Below, piece after piece: positions 47,226-56,428 of a stretch of 64,000 nucleotides of DNA. The stretch lies in NCBI RefSeq assembly GCF_016765635.1, contig NZ_JAESVD010000003.1, positions 310,001 to 374,000 on the forward strand. The letters are read 5' to 3'. Position 1 is the stretch's first letter, and each line of letters starts with the position of its first letter. The translations under genes and the position numbers were made by a program. The stretch comes from Shewanella schlegeliana (lineage in GTDB: Bacteria > Pseudomonadota > Gammaproteobacteria > Enterobacterales > Shewanellaceae). The notes beneath the pieces are model-generated. The model saw only the letters and a list, made by a program, of their open reading frames with translations, ran no database searches and had not been told where the DNA came from.

Positions 47226-47819
47226 TTATGCCTGCGGCCAGTTAATTACCCGCTGACAGATAGCCTTGAGCAGGTGCTCATCATGGGAGATCACCAACAG
47301 GCCTATATTACGGCGCTTGGCACAGGCAAGCAGCTGTTGCCAGAATTCGGCTTGAGTCACCATATCCAAATGCGCGGTCACCTCATCACAAATCAGATAC
47401 TCAGTAGTTGGCACCAGCGCCCGGATCAAATTAAAGCGTTGTAGTTGGCCCCCAGATAACTGGCTTGGTCGCCTCGCTAACCAAGACGCCTCTAGAGCAT
47501 ATTCTTGCAACAAGGGCAGATAGCCATCATCTTTCCAGCTCTCGTTTAACGAGGCCTTTAATGTCAACCTCGGATTAAAGGCAAACTCACTTTGCTGGAT
47601 CAACCACTGCACAGGGTTGGCTTGGTTAACTAACTTCGGCGGCAACTCGAGTAGTTCGATATCGGCAGTAATCATTCCTGCAAGCACACTCGCTAACGAT
47701 GACTTACCCACACCGCTAGGACCGGAGATCCCCACCACCTCTCCTCGCCGCAAGCAGAGATCGGGAAACTGAATGCTTTGACTATGCCTATGCAGATAAC
47801 CATTACGCAGCGTTAGCAT
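47226..47819 (-). CDS. nikE: Nickel ABC transporter ATPase, NikE-like
   Basis: 197 residues from the ATG at 47819 (MLTLRNGYLHRHSQ). Walker A GPSGVGKSS, signature LSGGQLQRFNLIRAL, Walker B YLICDEVTAHLD and H-loop VISHDEH are intact. It is short for NikE (about 260), missing the C-terminal oligopeptide-type extension, yet the core is complete. It overlaps nikD by 17 bases. An ATG at 47930 would add 37 residues overlapping nikD and is unlikely. Confidence 0.83.
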   Translation of the reverse strand: MLTLRNGYLHRHSQSIQFPDLCLRRGEVVGISGPSGVGKSSLASVLAGMITADIELLELPPKLVNQANPVQWLIQQSEFAFNPRLTLKASLNESWKDDGYLPLLQEYALEASWLARRPSQLSGGQLQRFNLIRALVPTTEYLICDEVTAHLDMVTQAEFWQQLLACAKRRNIGLLVISHDEHLLKAICQRVINWPQA

Positions 47820-48510
47820 TTGTTCGCCCCCAATGCTCCGGCAGCGCCGCCCACAGACTTTGTGTGTAGCTGTCACAGTTGCCACTGTGAATATGGGCAC
47901 TGGTGGTGATCTCAACCAACTTGCCATCACGCAGCACCAAGATGCGGTCAGCCACCGTAAGCAACTGTCTTAGATTATGACTAATCACCATCACAGCCAC
48001 GTTTTCACTACGAGCTAAGTAGGCGAGGTGTTGATAGATAGTTTCTGCAGCCTGAGTATCTAAGCCGCAGCATGGTTCATCGGCAATCATGATTTCACTC
48101 GCCTGCCAACAGGCCTGAGCCAGTAATGCGCGTTTAGCCATGCCGCCTGACAGCTGATGGCGATAGCAACGGGTAATATCAGCCGCCAGCGGGAAACGCT
48201 TCTTGCGTGTCGCGCCTTTGGGCACACGGCTTAAGGCATAGCTTAATTGCGATGAAATTCGCCTTAAAGGATCGAGTACCGAAGCAGACTGCGCCGCCAA
48301 TACTCGCCTGTCACCACAACTATGGAGCACCTGACCACTTAAGTTAAAGCCGTTAGGCACTTGCCCTAGTAACGCTTGTGCCAACAGGCTTTTGCCACTA
48401 CCACTGGCTCCCACCACCCCGAGCACTTCGCCCTTGGCAATCGAGAAACTTAAGGGGGATAACAGGCAGATGTCATCCGATTGAATACTGAGTTTATCGA
48501 CGCTCAACAT
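47803..48510 (-). CDS. nikD: Nickel ABC transporter ATPase, NikD-like
   Basis: 235 residues: Walker A GASGSGKS, signature LSGGMAKRALLAQA, Walker B IMIADEPCCGLD, H-loop VISHNL. It belongs to the peptide/nickel (Opp/Dpp/Nik) ATPase group and pairs with the following ATPase. Its start overlaps the nikC end by seven bases, so the five genes form one operon. Confidence 0.85.
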   Translation of the reverse strand: MLSVDKLSIQSDDICLLSPLSFSIAKGEVLGVVGASGSGKSLLAQALLGQVPNGFNLSGQVLHSCGDRRVLAAQSASVLDPLRRISSQLSYALSRVPKGATRKKRFPLAADITRCYRHQLSGGMAKRALLAQACWQASEIMIADEPCCGLDTQAAETIYQHLAYLARSENVAVMVISHNLRQLLTVADRILVLRDGKLVEITTSAHIHSGNCDSYTQSLWAALPEHWGRTNANAA

Positions 48511-49337
48511 GACACGGCTCCTTTACGATGGGTCTGCGGCCCCTGACGCAGCGCCGCTAATAACTGCTGAGCAATATAAGACAGCAGCAGTAAGCAGATA
48601 AGCAGTAACAGTCCAGGACACACACCTAGCCACCAATGTCCGGTGAGTACATATTGGCTCGCTTGAGACAGCAGGGCTCCCATAGAGGGACTATCTGGGT
48701 TTAAGCCAAAGCCTAAAAAAGTTAGCGCAGCCATATGAGTCAAGGCGTGGGGAAACAGGAGTAAGCCGCCAACCCACCACTGAGGCAAAATATGCGGCAG
48801 CATATGGGTTTTAAGCCTTTGCCATGAAGAGCAGCCAAACTGCTCCGCCAGTCGATAGTAAGGTGTTGACTGTACTTGCTGCATCTCAAAGCGTAATAAC
48901 CGCGTAAGCTTGGGCCAGTGGCTTAAAGCGATGGCAATCACTAAGCCCCACTCGGCTCCGCCAAAGGCCAGAGAAAGTAAAATAAGTAACAGTAGATGCG
49001 GCAGCGACATAAACAGATCCACCAGCAGATCCACCAGCCAACGACAATATGGATGCAAGATGGCAAACATCGCCATAGTCAGCGCCAATACACTACTCAT
49101 TATCACGGCTAAACCACCCACATAGATGCTCTGTGCCAACGCTTGTAAGCTGCGGCTAAACAGATCCCGCCCTAACCAGTCGGTACCGAAAAGATACGCC
49201 ATAGAGGGAGCTTGATACTTATGCAGCAGATTGAGTTCTGCGCCCTGTGATGGCCATAAAAAAGCAACCAGCACCAGCAGCAATAAACTACAGCTTGCTA
49301 AGATAAATTTTGGTTGGCGTAAGATGTTATGCATCAT
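48504..49337 (-). CDS. nikC: Nickel ABC transporter permease, NikC-like
   Basis: 277 residues with about six helices and an N-terminal LLLLVLVAFLWPS helix. The conserved YLFGTDWLGRDLFSRSL motif near 50-66 is typical of DppC/NikC permeases, and an EAA-like loop is present. It overlaps nikB by 11 bases. Substrate nickel is inferred from the NikR gene and operator next to the operon. Confidence 0.85.
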   Translation of the reverse strand: MMHNILRQPKFILASCSLLLLVLVAFLWPSQGAELNLLHKYQAPSMAYLFGTDWLGRDLFSRSLQALAQSIYVGGLAVIMSSVLALTMAMFAILHPYCRWLVDLLVDLFMSLPHLLLLILLSLAFGGAEWGLVIAIALSHWPKLTRLLRFEMQQVQSTPYYRLAEQFGCSSWQRLKTHMLPHILPQWWVGGLLLFPHALTHMAALTFLGFGLNPDSPSMGALLSQASQYVLTGHWWLGVCPGLLLLICLLLLSYIAQQLLAALRQGPQTHRKGAVSC

Positions 49338-50307
49338 TCGCCTCCACCATGAAGCGGCGCGAAAGCAGGCTGGCTATCAGGTTACCGCCAAAGACGAGTA
49401 ACGCCGAGATCAGGGTGCAACCCATCAACAAGCCGGTATCACTGGCCAAGCCAGCCTTAACGATACTCGCCCCAATCCCAGGAAAGCTAAACACACTTTC
49501 TGCGATCAAGGAGCCACCAAATAGCTCGGCAACGGTGGCAAATTGCAAAATAATCGCTGGCAGCAGGCTATTGCGGATCACATGAAACAACACCACTTTG
49601 GACAGTCCGTCACCATGGGCTAATGAGTACTGCACATAATCAGACTGCAATACATCAATCACCTTCTCACGAGTATGCAGCATAATCGGCGCCATACTCA
49701 CCGCTGTCAAAGTTACGACGGGCAATAGCAGGTGTTGCAACATGCTAGCTAACGACTGCTCGGTAAACGTCATGCCTATCGGCGCCGCGCAGCAAACGGG
49801 GGTCAGGCTAAGGCCAATAGAGAACAGGCTAATTAACAGCATCGCCAGCCAGAACGATGGCATACAGACCATTAACCAAGCGAATTTTTGAATAATGCGA
49901 TCTAACCAACCGCCACGATAAACTGCCGCTATCAGCCCTAGCAGGTAACCGAAAACTAACGAGCAGATCCAGCTAAGAGCGATGAGTAGCAGCGAGATCG
50001 GCAAGCGCTCGGCAATCACACTCGACACAGGTTGCTGATAGAGACTTGAGTAACCTAAATCGCCCTGCATCAAGCCGCCAAGCCAGTGCAGCAAACGCTG
50101 AGCTACACTTTGATCTAGCGCCAGCTGACTCTCTAGTAAGGACTTTTGCGCCTCGGAGACGGCAAAAACATTGCCGCCAAGATAGGCATTGATCGGATCC
50201 AGTGGCGACCAACTCAGTAGCAGATAGGCAAACACAATAACCAAAATCAGCAGTAACACGAGTCTTAGACTCGTGTGTAATAGCGAGCGAGATAGATTTT
50301 TCATCAC
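49327..50307 (-). CDS. nikB: Nickel ABC transporter permease, NikB-like
   Basis: 326 residues with about six helices. The N-terminus has DppB/NikB features (LSWSPLDPINAYLG and LLHWLGGLMQGDLGYS) and the permease core carries the EAA-like segment around SLAHGDGLSKVVLFHVIRN. It overlaps nikA by four bases. Operon partner of NikC. Confidence 0.86.
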   Translation of the reverse strand: MMKNLSRSLLHTSLRLVLLLILVIVFAYLLLSWSPLDPINAYLGGNVFAVSEAQKSLLESQLALDQSVAQRLLHWLGGLMQGDLGYSSLYQQPVSSVIAERLPISLLLIALSWICSLVFGYLLGLIAAVYRGGWLDRIIQKFAWLMVCMPSFWLAMLLISLFSIGLSLTPVCCAAPIGMTFTEQSLASMLQHLLLPVVTLTAVSMAPIMLHTREKVIDVLQSDYVQYSLAHGDGLSKVVLFHVIRNSLLPAIILQFATVAELFGGSLIAESVFSFPGIGASIVKAGLASDTGLLMGCTLISALLVFGGNLIASLLSRRFMVEANDA

Positions 50308-51827
50308 TTAGAGCACTGCCAACGCCACTGCTCAATATTATTGGCGAGTGGCCAACCATGTCCGTGGGCCTCGATACCGGGTTCACTAAGATCTAAGCAT
50401 TCATTGGCGGCATAGAGATGCTGCAAGTTAACCAACCAAGTCCAAGGGCGATCTGCCGCGATCAAGCTTTGTGCCTGTTGCCAGTATGGCAGTGACTCAG
50501 ACCATGATGCCGCCCCCTGCGCATTGTCTAACGCGCTATCGACCTGTGGATTGCTGTAGTAACCGGAATTAAAATAGCCTTTGCCGCGACTCGCACTGTG
50601 GTATACCGCCCTAACCTCTGTGGCGCTATGGCTGCCAAAGCCCAACAGCACAGGTTGACTATGCATCTGCAGATAGATCGCTTCCCAGCTTTTGCCCACA
50701 GGTTTGATCTCTATGCCTAGCGGTTTAACCATCTGCGCGACGGCTAACGCCAATTGCTGCCGAACCGTGTCGCCCGCTAAATAATAGAGCGTCATGCTAG
50801 CCGCTATGTCACCCTGATGGCGCAGTCCTGCTTTAAGCTGCCAGCCATTTTGTTCGAGCAAGCGCTTAGCGGCATCGAGATCGGGCTGACTTGCTTGGAT
50901 CTGCTGCGGCCCCCAAGGTAAGCCATCGGCTATCGAATAGGCTGGAGTCGCGAAACCGTCTAATAACTGTTGTACTAAAACCTGACGATCAACGGCCATA
51001 TCAATGGCTTGGCGAATGACGGCATCGGATGTGACATCATTACCTATACCAGCGCCTTGAACAGGCACCATAGGCCAGGCAATGCCGCGGTTATCGACGC
51101 TATCTATGCTCCATAGCTTATAGCCCGGCGGTAATATCTTGGCATAACGCGGCGCGATAGCAGCAAGATCCAACTGGCCAGAACGCAGTCTTGCATAGCG
51201 ACTATCTTCATCGCTAAAGGTCACAACGATCTTAGAAAACGCCGGTTTTTGGCCGTAATAGTACGGATTGGGCTGCATGATAAGCTGCTGATTTCGATCC
51301 CAGCGCACAAAGGCAAGTGGGCCAGAACCGATAGGCTTAAGACCATACTGTGCGTCATAACTAGCCTTAGGCACGATGGCAAGATTAACTAGGTTATCGA
51401 TAAAAGTGATATCAGCCTGCTTAAGATAGAATCGCAAGCTGTAGTCATCTAAGATCTCGACTCGGTCCAGATTGGTTAAGTCATGCAGCGATGCGCTGTT
51501 TTTCGCGGTATCGAAGCTAAACTTCACATCCGCCGCAGTTAAGGCGCTGCCGTCACTAAACTTCACCCCGTGGCGTAAATCTACCTGCCAGCTCAAACGA
51601 TCCTCACTGAGGCGCCATGTCAGCGCGAGATCGCTCGCCAGTTCAAGGGCGTTATCGCGTTTAATCAAGGTCGATTGAAATAACGGACGGTTATACTTAC
51701 CCCAACCATAGATTGGATCGAACCCCGTTTCCGGCTCGGCCCCCAAGGCAAGGGTTAACACCCTGTCGGTGTCTGCGAGACTAGCAAAGGGTAAAAGAGA
51801 GAGAACTAATAGAATTAACGACTTCAC
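50304..51827 (-). CDS. nikA: Nickel-binding periplasmic protein, NikA-like
   Basis: 507 residues from a GTG at 51827 (VKSLILLVLSLLPFASLA, a good signal peptide). The mature part is an SBP_bac_5 protein: LTLALGAEPETGFDPIYGWG, VDLRHGVKFSDGSALTAADV and DMAVDRQVLVQQLLDG. In E. coli NikA binds Ni2+ and haem-like chelators. An in-frame TTG at 51842 adds five residues. It is the first gene of the operon and sits directly downstream of the NikR operator. Confidence 0.86.
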   Translation of the reverse strand: MKSLILLVLSLLPFASLADTDRVLTLALGAEPETGFDPIYGWGKYNRPLFQSTLIKRDNALELASDLALTWRLSEDRLSWQVDLRHGVKFSDGSALTAADVKFSFDTAKNSASLHDLTNLDRVEILDDYSLRFYLKQADITFIDNLVNLAIVPKASYDAQYGLKPIGSGPLAFVRWDRNQQLIMQPNPYYYGQKPAFSKIVVTFSDEDSRYARLRSGQLDLAAIAPRYAKILPPGYKLWSIDSVDNRGIAWPMVPVQGAGIGNDVTSDAVIRQAIDMAVDRQVLVQQLLDGFATPAYSIADGLPWGPQQIQASQPDLDAAKRLLEQNGWQLKAGLRHQGDIAASMTLYYLAGDTVRQQLALAVAQMVKPLGIEIKPVGKSWEAIYLQMHSQPVLLGFGSHSATEVRAVYHSASRGKGYFNSGYYSNPQVDSALDNAQGAASWSESLPYWQQAQSLIAADRPWTWLVNLQHLYAANECLDLSEPGIEAHGHGWPLANNIEQWRWQCSK

Positions 51828-51850
51828 AAAAAACACCCACAACCCATTGA

Positions 51851-51877
51851 GTAATACTATTTTTCGAATCGTAACAC
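51851..51877 (-). promoter_or_regulatory. NikR operator upstream of nikA
   Basis: GTAATAC (51851-51857) and GTAACAC (51871-51877) form an inverted repeat, GTRTTAC-like arms, with a 13-base spacer. This is close to the GTGTTAC-N13/14-GTAACAC type described, as I recall, for some NikR proteins, and differs from the E. coli GTATGA-N16-TCATAC form. It lies 24-50 bases before nikA, right for repression. Confidence 0.6.
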
Positions 51878-51930
51878 TACACCCAATTGTTTAGTAAAAC
51901 AGCTTATTCCAAGGACTAAATACAGCATCA

Positions 51931-51944
51931 TTGACCTAGATCAC
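51931..51944. promoter_or_regulatory. Candidate FNR/EtrA site in the nikA-nikR gap
   Basis: TTGACCTAGATCAC matches the FNR consensus TTGAT-N4-ATCAA at 8 of 10 defined bases. E. coli nikA is FNR-activated, so anaerobic control of nickel uptake would fit. It lies about 110 bases from nikA and 70 from nikR. Confidence 0.4.
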
Positions 51945-52013
51945 TTTTATAAGGGTGCATCTTGCTTACATCTATAAGATACTCAAAGTAATTAAGTTTT
52001 TAGGAATTTACCC

Positions 52014-52424
52014 ATGTCTAACGACACCATTCGCTTCACTGTTTCGATGCCACAGTCTCAGTTTGATGAGATAGAGCAAGACCTATTACAGCGAGGCTAC
52101 CAGTCCCGTTCCGAATACATTCGTGACCTGTTTCGCGATCGTCTCGTCGATAAGCAATGGAACGAGAGTAAGGAGGATGTCGTTGGAGTACTGACACTGA
52201 TTTTCGATCACCACCAACGTGGCCTGACTGAGAAGCTTATTGAGATCCAACATAATCATCTAGTACATGTACTGTGCAGCACCCATGTGCACGTGGATCA
52301 TCACAACTGCCTAGAGACAATTATCATTAAGGGGCAAGCGGCGGAGCTTAACGCCATTGTGAATCGAATCGCCGCACTAAAAGGCGTTAAGGTGGCACGC
52401 TTAAGTCGCGCTGGCGTAGTTTAG
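52014..52424 (+). CDS. nikR: Nickel-responsive regulator NikR
   Basis: 136 residues. An N-terminal ribbon-helix-helix (TIRFTVSMPQSQFDEIEQDL, about 5-45) is followed by an ACT-like metal-binding domain. The four nickel ligands can be placed as H80, H91, H93 and C99, with the same spacing (11, 2, 6) as H76/H87/H89/C95 of E. coli NikR. It represses nickel uptake when nickel is plentiful. Divergent from nikA. Confidence 0.95.
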   Translation: MSNDTIRFTVSMPQSQFDEIEQDLLQRGYQSRSEYIRDLFRDRLVDKQWNESKEDVVGVLTLIFDHHQRGLTEKLIEIQHNHLVHVLCSTHVHVDHHNCLETIIIKGQAAELNAIVNRIAALKGVKVARLSRAGVV

Positions 52425-52438
52425 CCCAGCAAAGTGCC

Positions 52439-53239
52439 TTAGAGTGCTTGAGGACCCGCCCTAAAGTACTGACTTGGCGTATTCCCTAGGTGCTGCTTAA
52501 AAAAGCTAATAAAGGCACTGTCGCTCGCAAAGCCCAGTGAAAATGCCACCCTAGATACGCTGTTCCCCTCGGCTAAACGCTCTATCGCGGCCTGCAATCG
52601 CCACTGCTGCCGCCAAGCTTGATAGCTCATCCCCGTTTCTTTAGTAAAAATCCGCGATATCGTCTTCTCACTGGCGCCAATCTCAGCCGCCATCAGCTTA
52701 AGCTGCTCGGCTTGACGCTGCCCAGTCTGCAGCAGCTTAAGCCAAGCTTGTAAGCGTTTATCAGTAGGTATAGGAAGCGATAGCTTGAGCTCTTCCGCCG
52801 AATTAAGTTCCTCGGAAAATAGGGCTATAAGCGCCGCCTGCTGCTGACTCGGCATATCCCATGGCCACATTGCCATTCGCTCAATCAATGCACCAAGTAA
52901 CGGGTTAACCCCAAGCAACTTAACTGAGTGAGGCAGCGCGGGAAAAGCCTCAATATCAAAATAGATTGAACGGTAAGCCACCACATTTCGCATCTTGGCG
53001 CAGTGCTCTACTCCTGCAGGGATCCACGCAGCCTTTGTGGGCGGCAATACACATTGACGTTTGTCCCCCTCCGATAGGCATAAAGTTATCGACATACATC
53101 CCCGCGGCGCATACAAAAGCTGTGCTTTTTTATGCTGGTGCATCCCCGAATCATGCTGCCCCACATCGGCAGCGATCCCGACGACAGTGGCAGTGATCTC
53201 ATCAGCATTAAAACCCTGGTTATGATCGATAATGGCCAT
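52439..53239 (-). CDS. AraC-family transcriptional regulator
   Basis: 266 residues. An N-terminal cupin-like sensor (about 20-105, with HKKAQLLYAPRGCMSI) is followed by a C-terminal two-HTH AraC domain (about 160-260, MAAEIGASEKTISRIFTKET and VAFSLGFASDSAFISFFKQH). It belongs to the type with a short sensor and 'HxHxxAQL' N-terminus. It is divergent from an MFS efflux gene that it likely controls. Confidence 0.87.
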   Translation of the reverse strand: MAIIDHNQGFNADEITATVVGIAADVGQHDSGMHQHKKAQLLYAPRGCMSITLCLSEGDKRQCVLPPTKAAWIPAGVEHCAKMRNVVAYRSIYFDIEAFPALPHSVKLLGVNPLLGALIERMAMWPWDMPSQQQAALIALFSEELNSAEELKLSLPIPTDKRLQAWLKLLQTGQRQAEQLKLMAAEIGASEKTISRIFTKETGMSYQAWRQQWRLQAAIERLAEGNSVSRVAFSLGFASDSAFISFFKQHLGNTPSQYFRAGPQAL

Positions 53240-53356
53240 AGCTCACCTTGTCCGATTTCAGCTGTTTTTAGTCTTTATTATTGTAATCGACCTATTAACG
53301 AATCGCTATACTCCTTCCCGCAATCTAGCTACAACATTAAACATTACGGAATGACT

Positions 53357-54478
53357 ATGAAAACAAGACCCGAGATCTGGTTAATCACCAGCTTGATGAT
53401 GTTTCCGCAAATCGTCGAAACCATCTACAGCCCAGTATTACCCGACATTGCGACAGCCTTTAATGTCAGTCAGCAGGCGGCCTCACAAACGCTATCGATC
53501 TACTTTATTGCATTTGCTCTAGGGGTCATAGTTTGGGGACGTTTAGCCGATATTATTGGCCGAAAACCCAGTATGCTACTAGGGTTGGCGAGCTACGCGT
53601 TGGGCTCTTTTATCGCTATCAACAGTCCAGAATTTGAATATCTACTACTGGCGCGAAGCTTAAGCGCATTTGGCGCTGCCGTAGGCTCAATTGTGACCCA
53701 AACCATGCTACGCGATTGCTTTGAAGGGCCTGAGCTTGGCAAGGTTTTTTCAATTATGGGGATGGGAATTGGGATTAGCCCGGCGCTAGGTCTTATCTTA
53801 GGTGGCTTGCTTGCCAGTATTTCAGGTCATAGCGGCGTGTTTTTAGCCCTGGGATTACTGGCGATTACCCTGCTGTTGCTATGTGTTTGGCGATTACCGG
53901 AAACACAAAGTCAAACAGTAAAGTCCAGCCCCTTGAGAGTACTCGCAGTAAAAATGGGCAAAGACATCATGATATGGCGTAACACCATCTTAGTTGCCAG
54001 CTTTAACCTGATACTTTTTAGCTATTACTCGCTGGCACCTTTTATGTTTACCCAGCTTGGACTAAACCAGAAACAGTTTGGAGCAAGCGGCATTGTACTC
54101 GCCATTGGAGTGCTAATAGGTAGCGCGACAAATAAGCATTTAATCAGCAAGGGTTGGCAAGGTGAGACACTGATCTCTTTGGCTTGTATTACCGCTCTGG
54201 TTGGCGCTATCGGCGTATATCTGACCCAATCTAACCTGTTATTTTTGCTGCCAATGATGCTTGCCGTCATCGGCTTTGGTATCGCAATCCCCAATATTCT
54301 AAGTCAGGCATTGGTCAATTATAAAGATGCGGCCGGCACTGCTGGTGCATTATTTGGTTTGACCTATTACCTGATACTAGGTGGAGGCTTGTCTCTAGCG
54401 GCATTTAATCACAATTTAGCGCAAGTCCTGCTTTGCTGCGCACTTACCTGCGTGCTTGTAAGCCTTAAAAAACGTTAA
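53357..54478 (+). CDS. MFS drug-resistance-type transporter (Bcr/CflA-like)
   Basis: About 373 residues from the ATG at 53357 (MKTRPEIWLITSLMMFPQIV); an ATG at 53351 is equally possible. The frame is open back to 53132, but that part overlaps the divergent regulator and does not look like protein. Twelve helices, with the drug-transporter motif WGRLADIIGRKPSMLLGLASY and the TQTMLRDCFEG loop of the Bcr/CflA group. Substrate unknown; control by the AraC regulator is likely. Confidence 0.82.
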   Translation: MKTRPEIWLITSLMMFPQIVETIYSPVLPDIATAFNVSQQAASQTLSIYFIAFALGVIVWGRLADIIGRKPSMLLGLASYALGSFIAINSPEFEYLLLARSLSAFGAAVGSIVTQTMLRDCFEGPELGKVFSIMGMGIGISPALGLILGGLLASISGHSGVFLALGLLAITLLLLCVWRLPETQSQTVKSSPLRVLAVKMGKDIMIWRNTILVASFNLILFSYYSLAPFMFTQLGLNQKQFGASGIVLAIGVLIGSATNKHLISKGWQGETLISLACITALVGAIGVYLTQSNLLFLLPMMLAVIGFGIAIPNILSQALVNYKDAAGTAGALFGLTYYLILGGGLSLAAFNHNLAQVLLCCALTCVLVSLKKR

Positions 54479-54490
54479 GCTAACAAAGAT

Positions 54491-54521
54491 CAAGCATCAC
54501 TAATGTTGTTAGTGATGCTTG
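54491..54521 (+). terminator. Terminator of the MFS gene
   Basis: CAAGCATCACTAA (54491-54503) pairs perfectly with TTAGTGATGCTTG (54509-54521) around a 5-base loop. Only a weak T-run follows (GCGCTTT). Confidence 0.72.
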
Positions 54522-54826
54522 GCGCTTTAGACTCAACAGCAGCGTTGCTAACCGCTCACTACACCAGCCTTTGGCTCCATCTGTTTGTACTGTAGATCTC
54601 ACATTATTTCTAATACGATCAACCAGAATTTGGCTAGCGTTCACGGTACTTTTGCGATCTATACTGCAGTTTAGTATGTTGATAATTGGCAAAATATGAA
54701 CCTTAGTCCAAAAGCGTACGTCTTGCGGATTTAACGTCCACATTTCCCTAATTTCAAGACTCAATAGTCCACCTACTTTACTGCTCTCAAGTAGCGCAGT
54801 CTATTGGGGGCAACTAAGGCAATACC
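54522..54826. other. Intergenic region before the DUF1275 gene
   Basis: About 305 bases. A minus-strand frame of 94 codons (54480-54764) covers it, but begins in no recognised ribosome binding site and has no family likeness, so it is not called. The promoter of the downstream gene must lie here; no other feature was seen. Confidence 0.4.
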
Positions 54827-55495
54827 GTGATTTCTAGACTTCCTAAATGGGTTGAGTATGGTGCTTTTATTCTAGCCTTTACCGCGGGTAGCGTGAATGC
54901 TATCGGCTTACTGGGTTTCGAGCACCAATCAGTCTCTCACCTCTCAGGCACGGCAACCTTGGTCGGCACTAAGCTGTTAAGCTCGTCACCCACAGTGCTA
55001 TTTCACTTATTGGGGATCTTAGTCAGCTTTATGCTAGGCGCGGCACTTTCGGGTGCGTTTCTCTCCGGCAGCAGTGTCAAACTTGGCCGTCATTACGACA
55101 CCTTGTTACTAATCGAGGCGGGCTTTCTACTGTTTGCCATCTATCTGCTGCAAGAGGGCACCTATTACGGTCACTACATGGCATCGGCGGCTTGCGGCTT
55201 ACAAAACGCACTAGCAACCACCTATAGCGGTGCAATTGTACGTACCACCCATGTCACGGGAATTTTCACCGACCTCGGCATCATGCTAGGTAGCGTGTTT
55301 AAAGGTGAGAAGTTTGATAAACGTAAAGCGATACTGTTTATACTGATCATCGCAGGCTTTATCTCTGGTGGCACCTTGGGCGCTTACCTTTTTGCCAAAC
55401 TGCAATTTTTTGCCCTGTTGGCTCCTGCAGCTATCTGTATTGCACTGGCGATAAGTTACCGGATCTATAAGATCCAGACAGCGATTAATCGCTAA
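54827..55495 (+). CDS. DUF1275 (YoaK-like) membrane protein
   Basis: 222 residues, starting at a GTG (54827) with TAAGG nearby. Six predicted helices carry the family features GSVNAIGLLGFEHQSVSHLSG near 21-41 and ALATTYSGAIVRTTHVTGIFT near 126-146. DUF1275/YoaK proteins are inner-membrane proteins of unknown function. A strong terminator follows. Confidence 0.85.
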   Translation: MISRLPKWVEYGAFILAFTAGSVNAIGLLGFEHQSVSHLSGTATLVGTKLLSSSPTVLFHLLGILVSFMLGAALSGAFLSGSSVKLGRHYDTLLLIEAGFLLFAIYLLQEGTYYGHYMASAACGLQNALATTYSGAIVRTTHVTGIFTDLGIMLGSVFKGEKFDKRKAILFILIIAGFISGGTLGAYLFAKLQFFALLAPAAICIALAISYRIYKIQTAINR

Positions 55496-55508
55496 ATTAA
55501 CGGACAAC

Positions 55509-55533
55509 AAAAAAGCGCCTGAAGGCGCTTTTT
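55509..55533. terminator. Bidirectional terminator between the DUF1275 gene and ppiB
   Basis: AAAAAAGCGCC (55509-55519), loop TGAA, GGCGCTTTTT (55524-55533), between two convergent genes. Confidence 0.93.
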
Positions 55534-55554
55534 ATAGGGAAAAGGCAATCTTTG

Positions 55555-56049
55555 TTACTGCTTAATCGTCACTTTCTCAATGATAATCGCCTCACGTGGC
55601 ACATCATCATGGTCGCCTTTTGAAGTTGTTTTTGCGCGGCCAATTTTCGTCACTACGTCCATCCCTTTAGTGACTTGACCAAATACCGCATAGCCCCAGC
55701 CCGCATTAGTCGTCGCGGTATGATCTAAGAAGCTATTATCGGCTAAGTTAATAAAAAACTGCCCTGTTGCCGAATGAGGCGCATCGGTGCGTGCCATGGC
55801 AATACTACCACGAACATTCTTAAGGCCACGATTCGCCTCATTGACAATCGCCGCTCGAGTCGGCTTTTCTTCCATTTCAGCAGTAAAACCACCACCTTGG
55901 ATCATAAAACCCTTTATCACTCGGTGAAAAATCGTGCCTTCATAAAAGCCTTCTTGGCAGTACTTGATAAAGTTCTTGGCGCTAACAGGCGCCTTTTCCA
56001 GATCCAGCTCTATCTCGATATCACCTAAGTTGGTGGTAAAAATAATCAT
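55555..56049 (-). CDS. ppiB: Cytoplasmic peptidyl-prolyl cis-trans isomerase (cyclophilin)
   Basis: 164 residues of the cyclophilin family with [36 protein letters not shown] and [12 protein letters not shown] motifs, and no signal peptide, matching E. coli PpiB (164). It accelerates proline isomerisation during folding. The ATG at 56049 fits the family N-terminus. Confidence 0.95.
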   Translation of the reverse strand: MIIFTTNLGDIEIELDLEKAPVSAKNFIKYCQEGFYEGTIFHRVIKGFMIQGGGFTAEMEEKPTRAAIVNEANRGLKNVRGSIAMARTDAPHSATGQFFINLADNSFLDHTATTNAGWGYAVFGQVTKGMDVVTKIGRAKTTSKGDHDDVPREAIIIEKVTIKQ

Positions 56050-56428
56050 GGTCTCACACTCTCATTCATGTGCTTATACGCTTACCGAACATTTTACTCT
56101 TAGTTGAGAGCAAAAATGAGTTGTGCGCAAAAATATATTTTTAGCTTCCATTTAGGGTGATGAAACATAAAACACCAACTTTTGCCCAATTAAAAACCAA
56201 AACAACAAAAATACAACACAAAGCGTCAAAATAATGTCTCAAGCCTTGATAAATAAGGATTTTAATCACCAAATGCTAACTTTAAACGTGGGCAAAATCA
56301 CATCTTTAGCCAAGCTAAATCTATAAAATTCGCCCACAAAGAATAGGCTTTAACCATAAACAACCAATAAAAACAAACAACATACATAACTAGTTATTTT
56401 TATTACAAAAGACAACAAGGAAAACCCC
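56050..56428. other. AT-rich intergenic region between ppiB and the aminotransferase gene
   Basis: 379 bases between divergent genes, poor in G+C and with several A-tracts (56195-56225). It must contain two promoters. I found no reliable hexamers, RNA gene, repeat or small ORF. Confidence 0.4.

Noticed and set aside
53132..53350. N-terminal extension of the MFS transporter
   Set aside because: Overlaps the divergent AraC gene and its promoter, while the first transmembrane helix begins right after the ATG at 53357.
54480..54764. 94-codon minus-strand open frame between the MFS and DUF1275 genes
   Set aside because: It runs over the MFS terminator hairpin, has no convincing ribosome binding site, composition does not resemble a folded protein and no family is recognisable.
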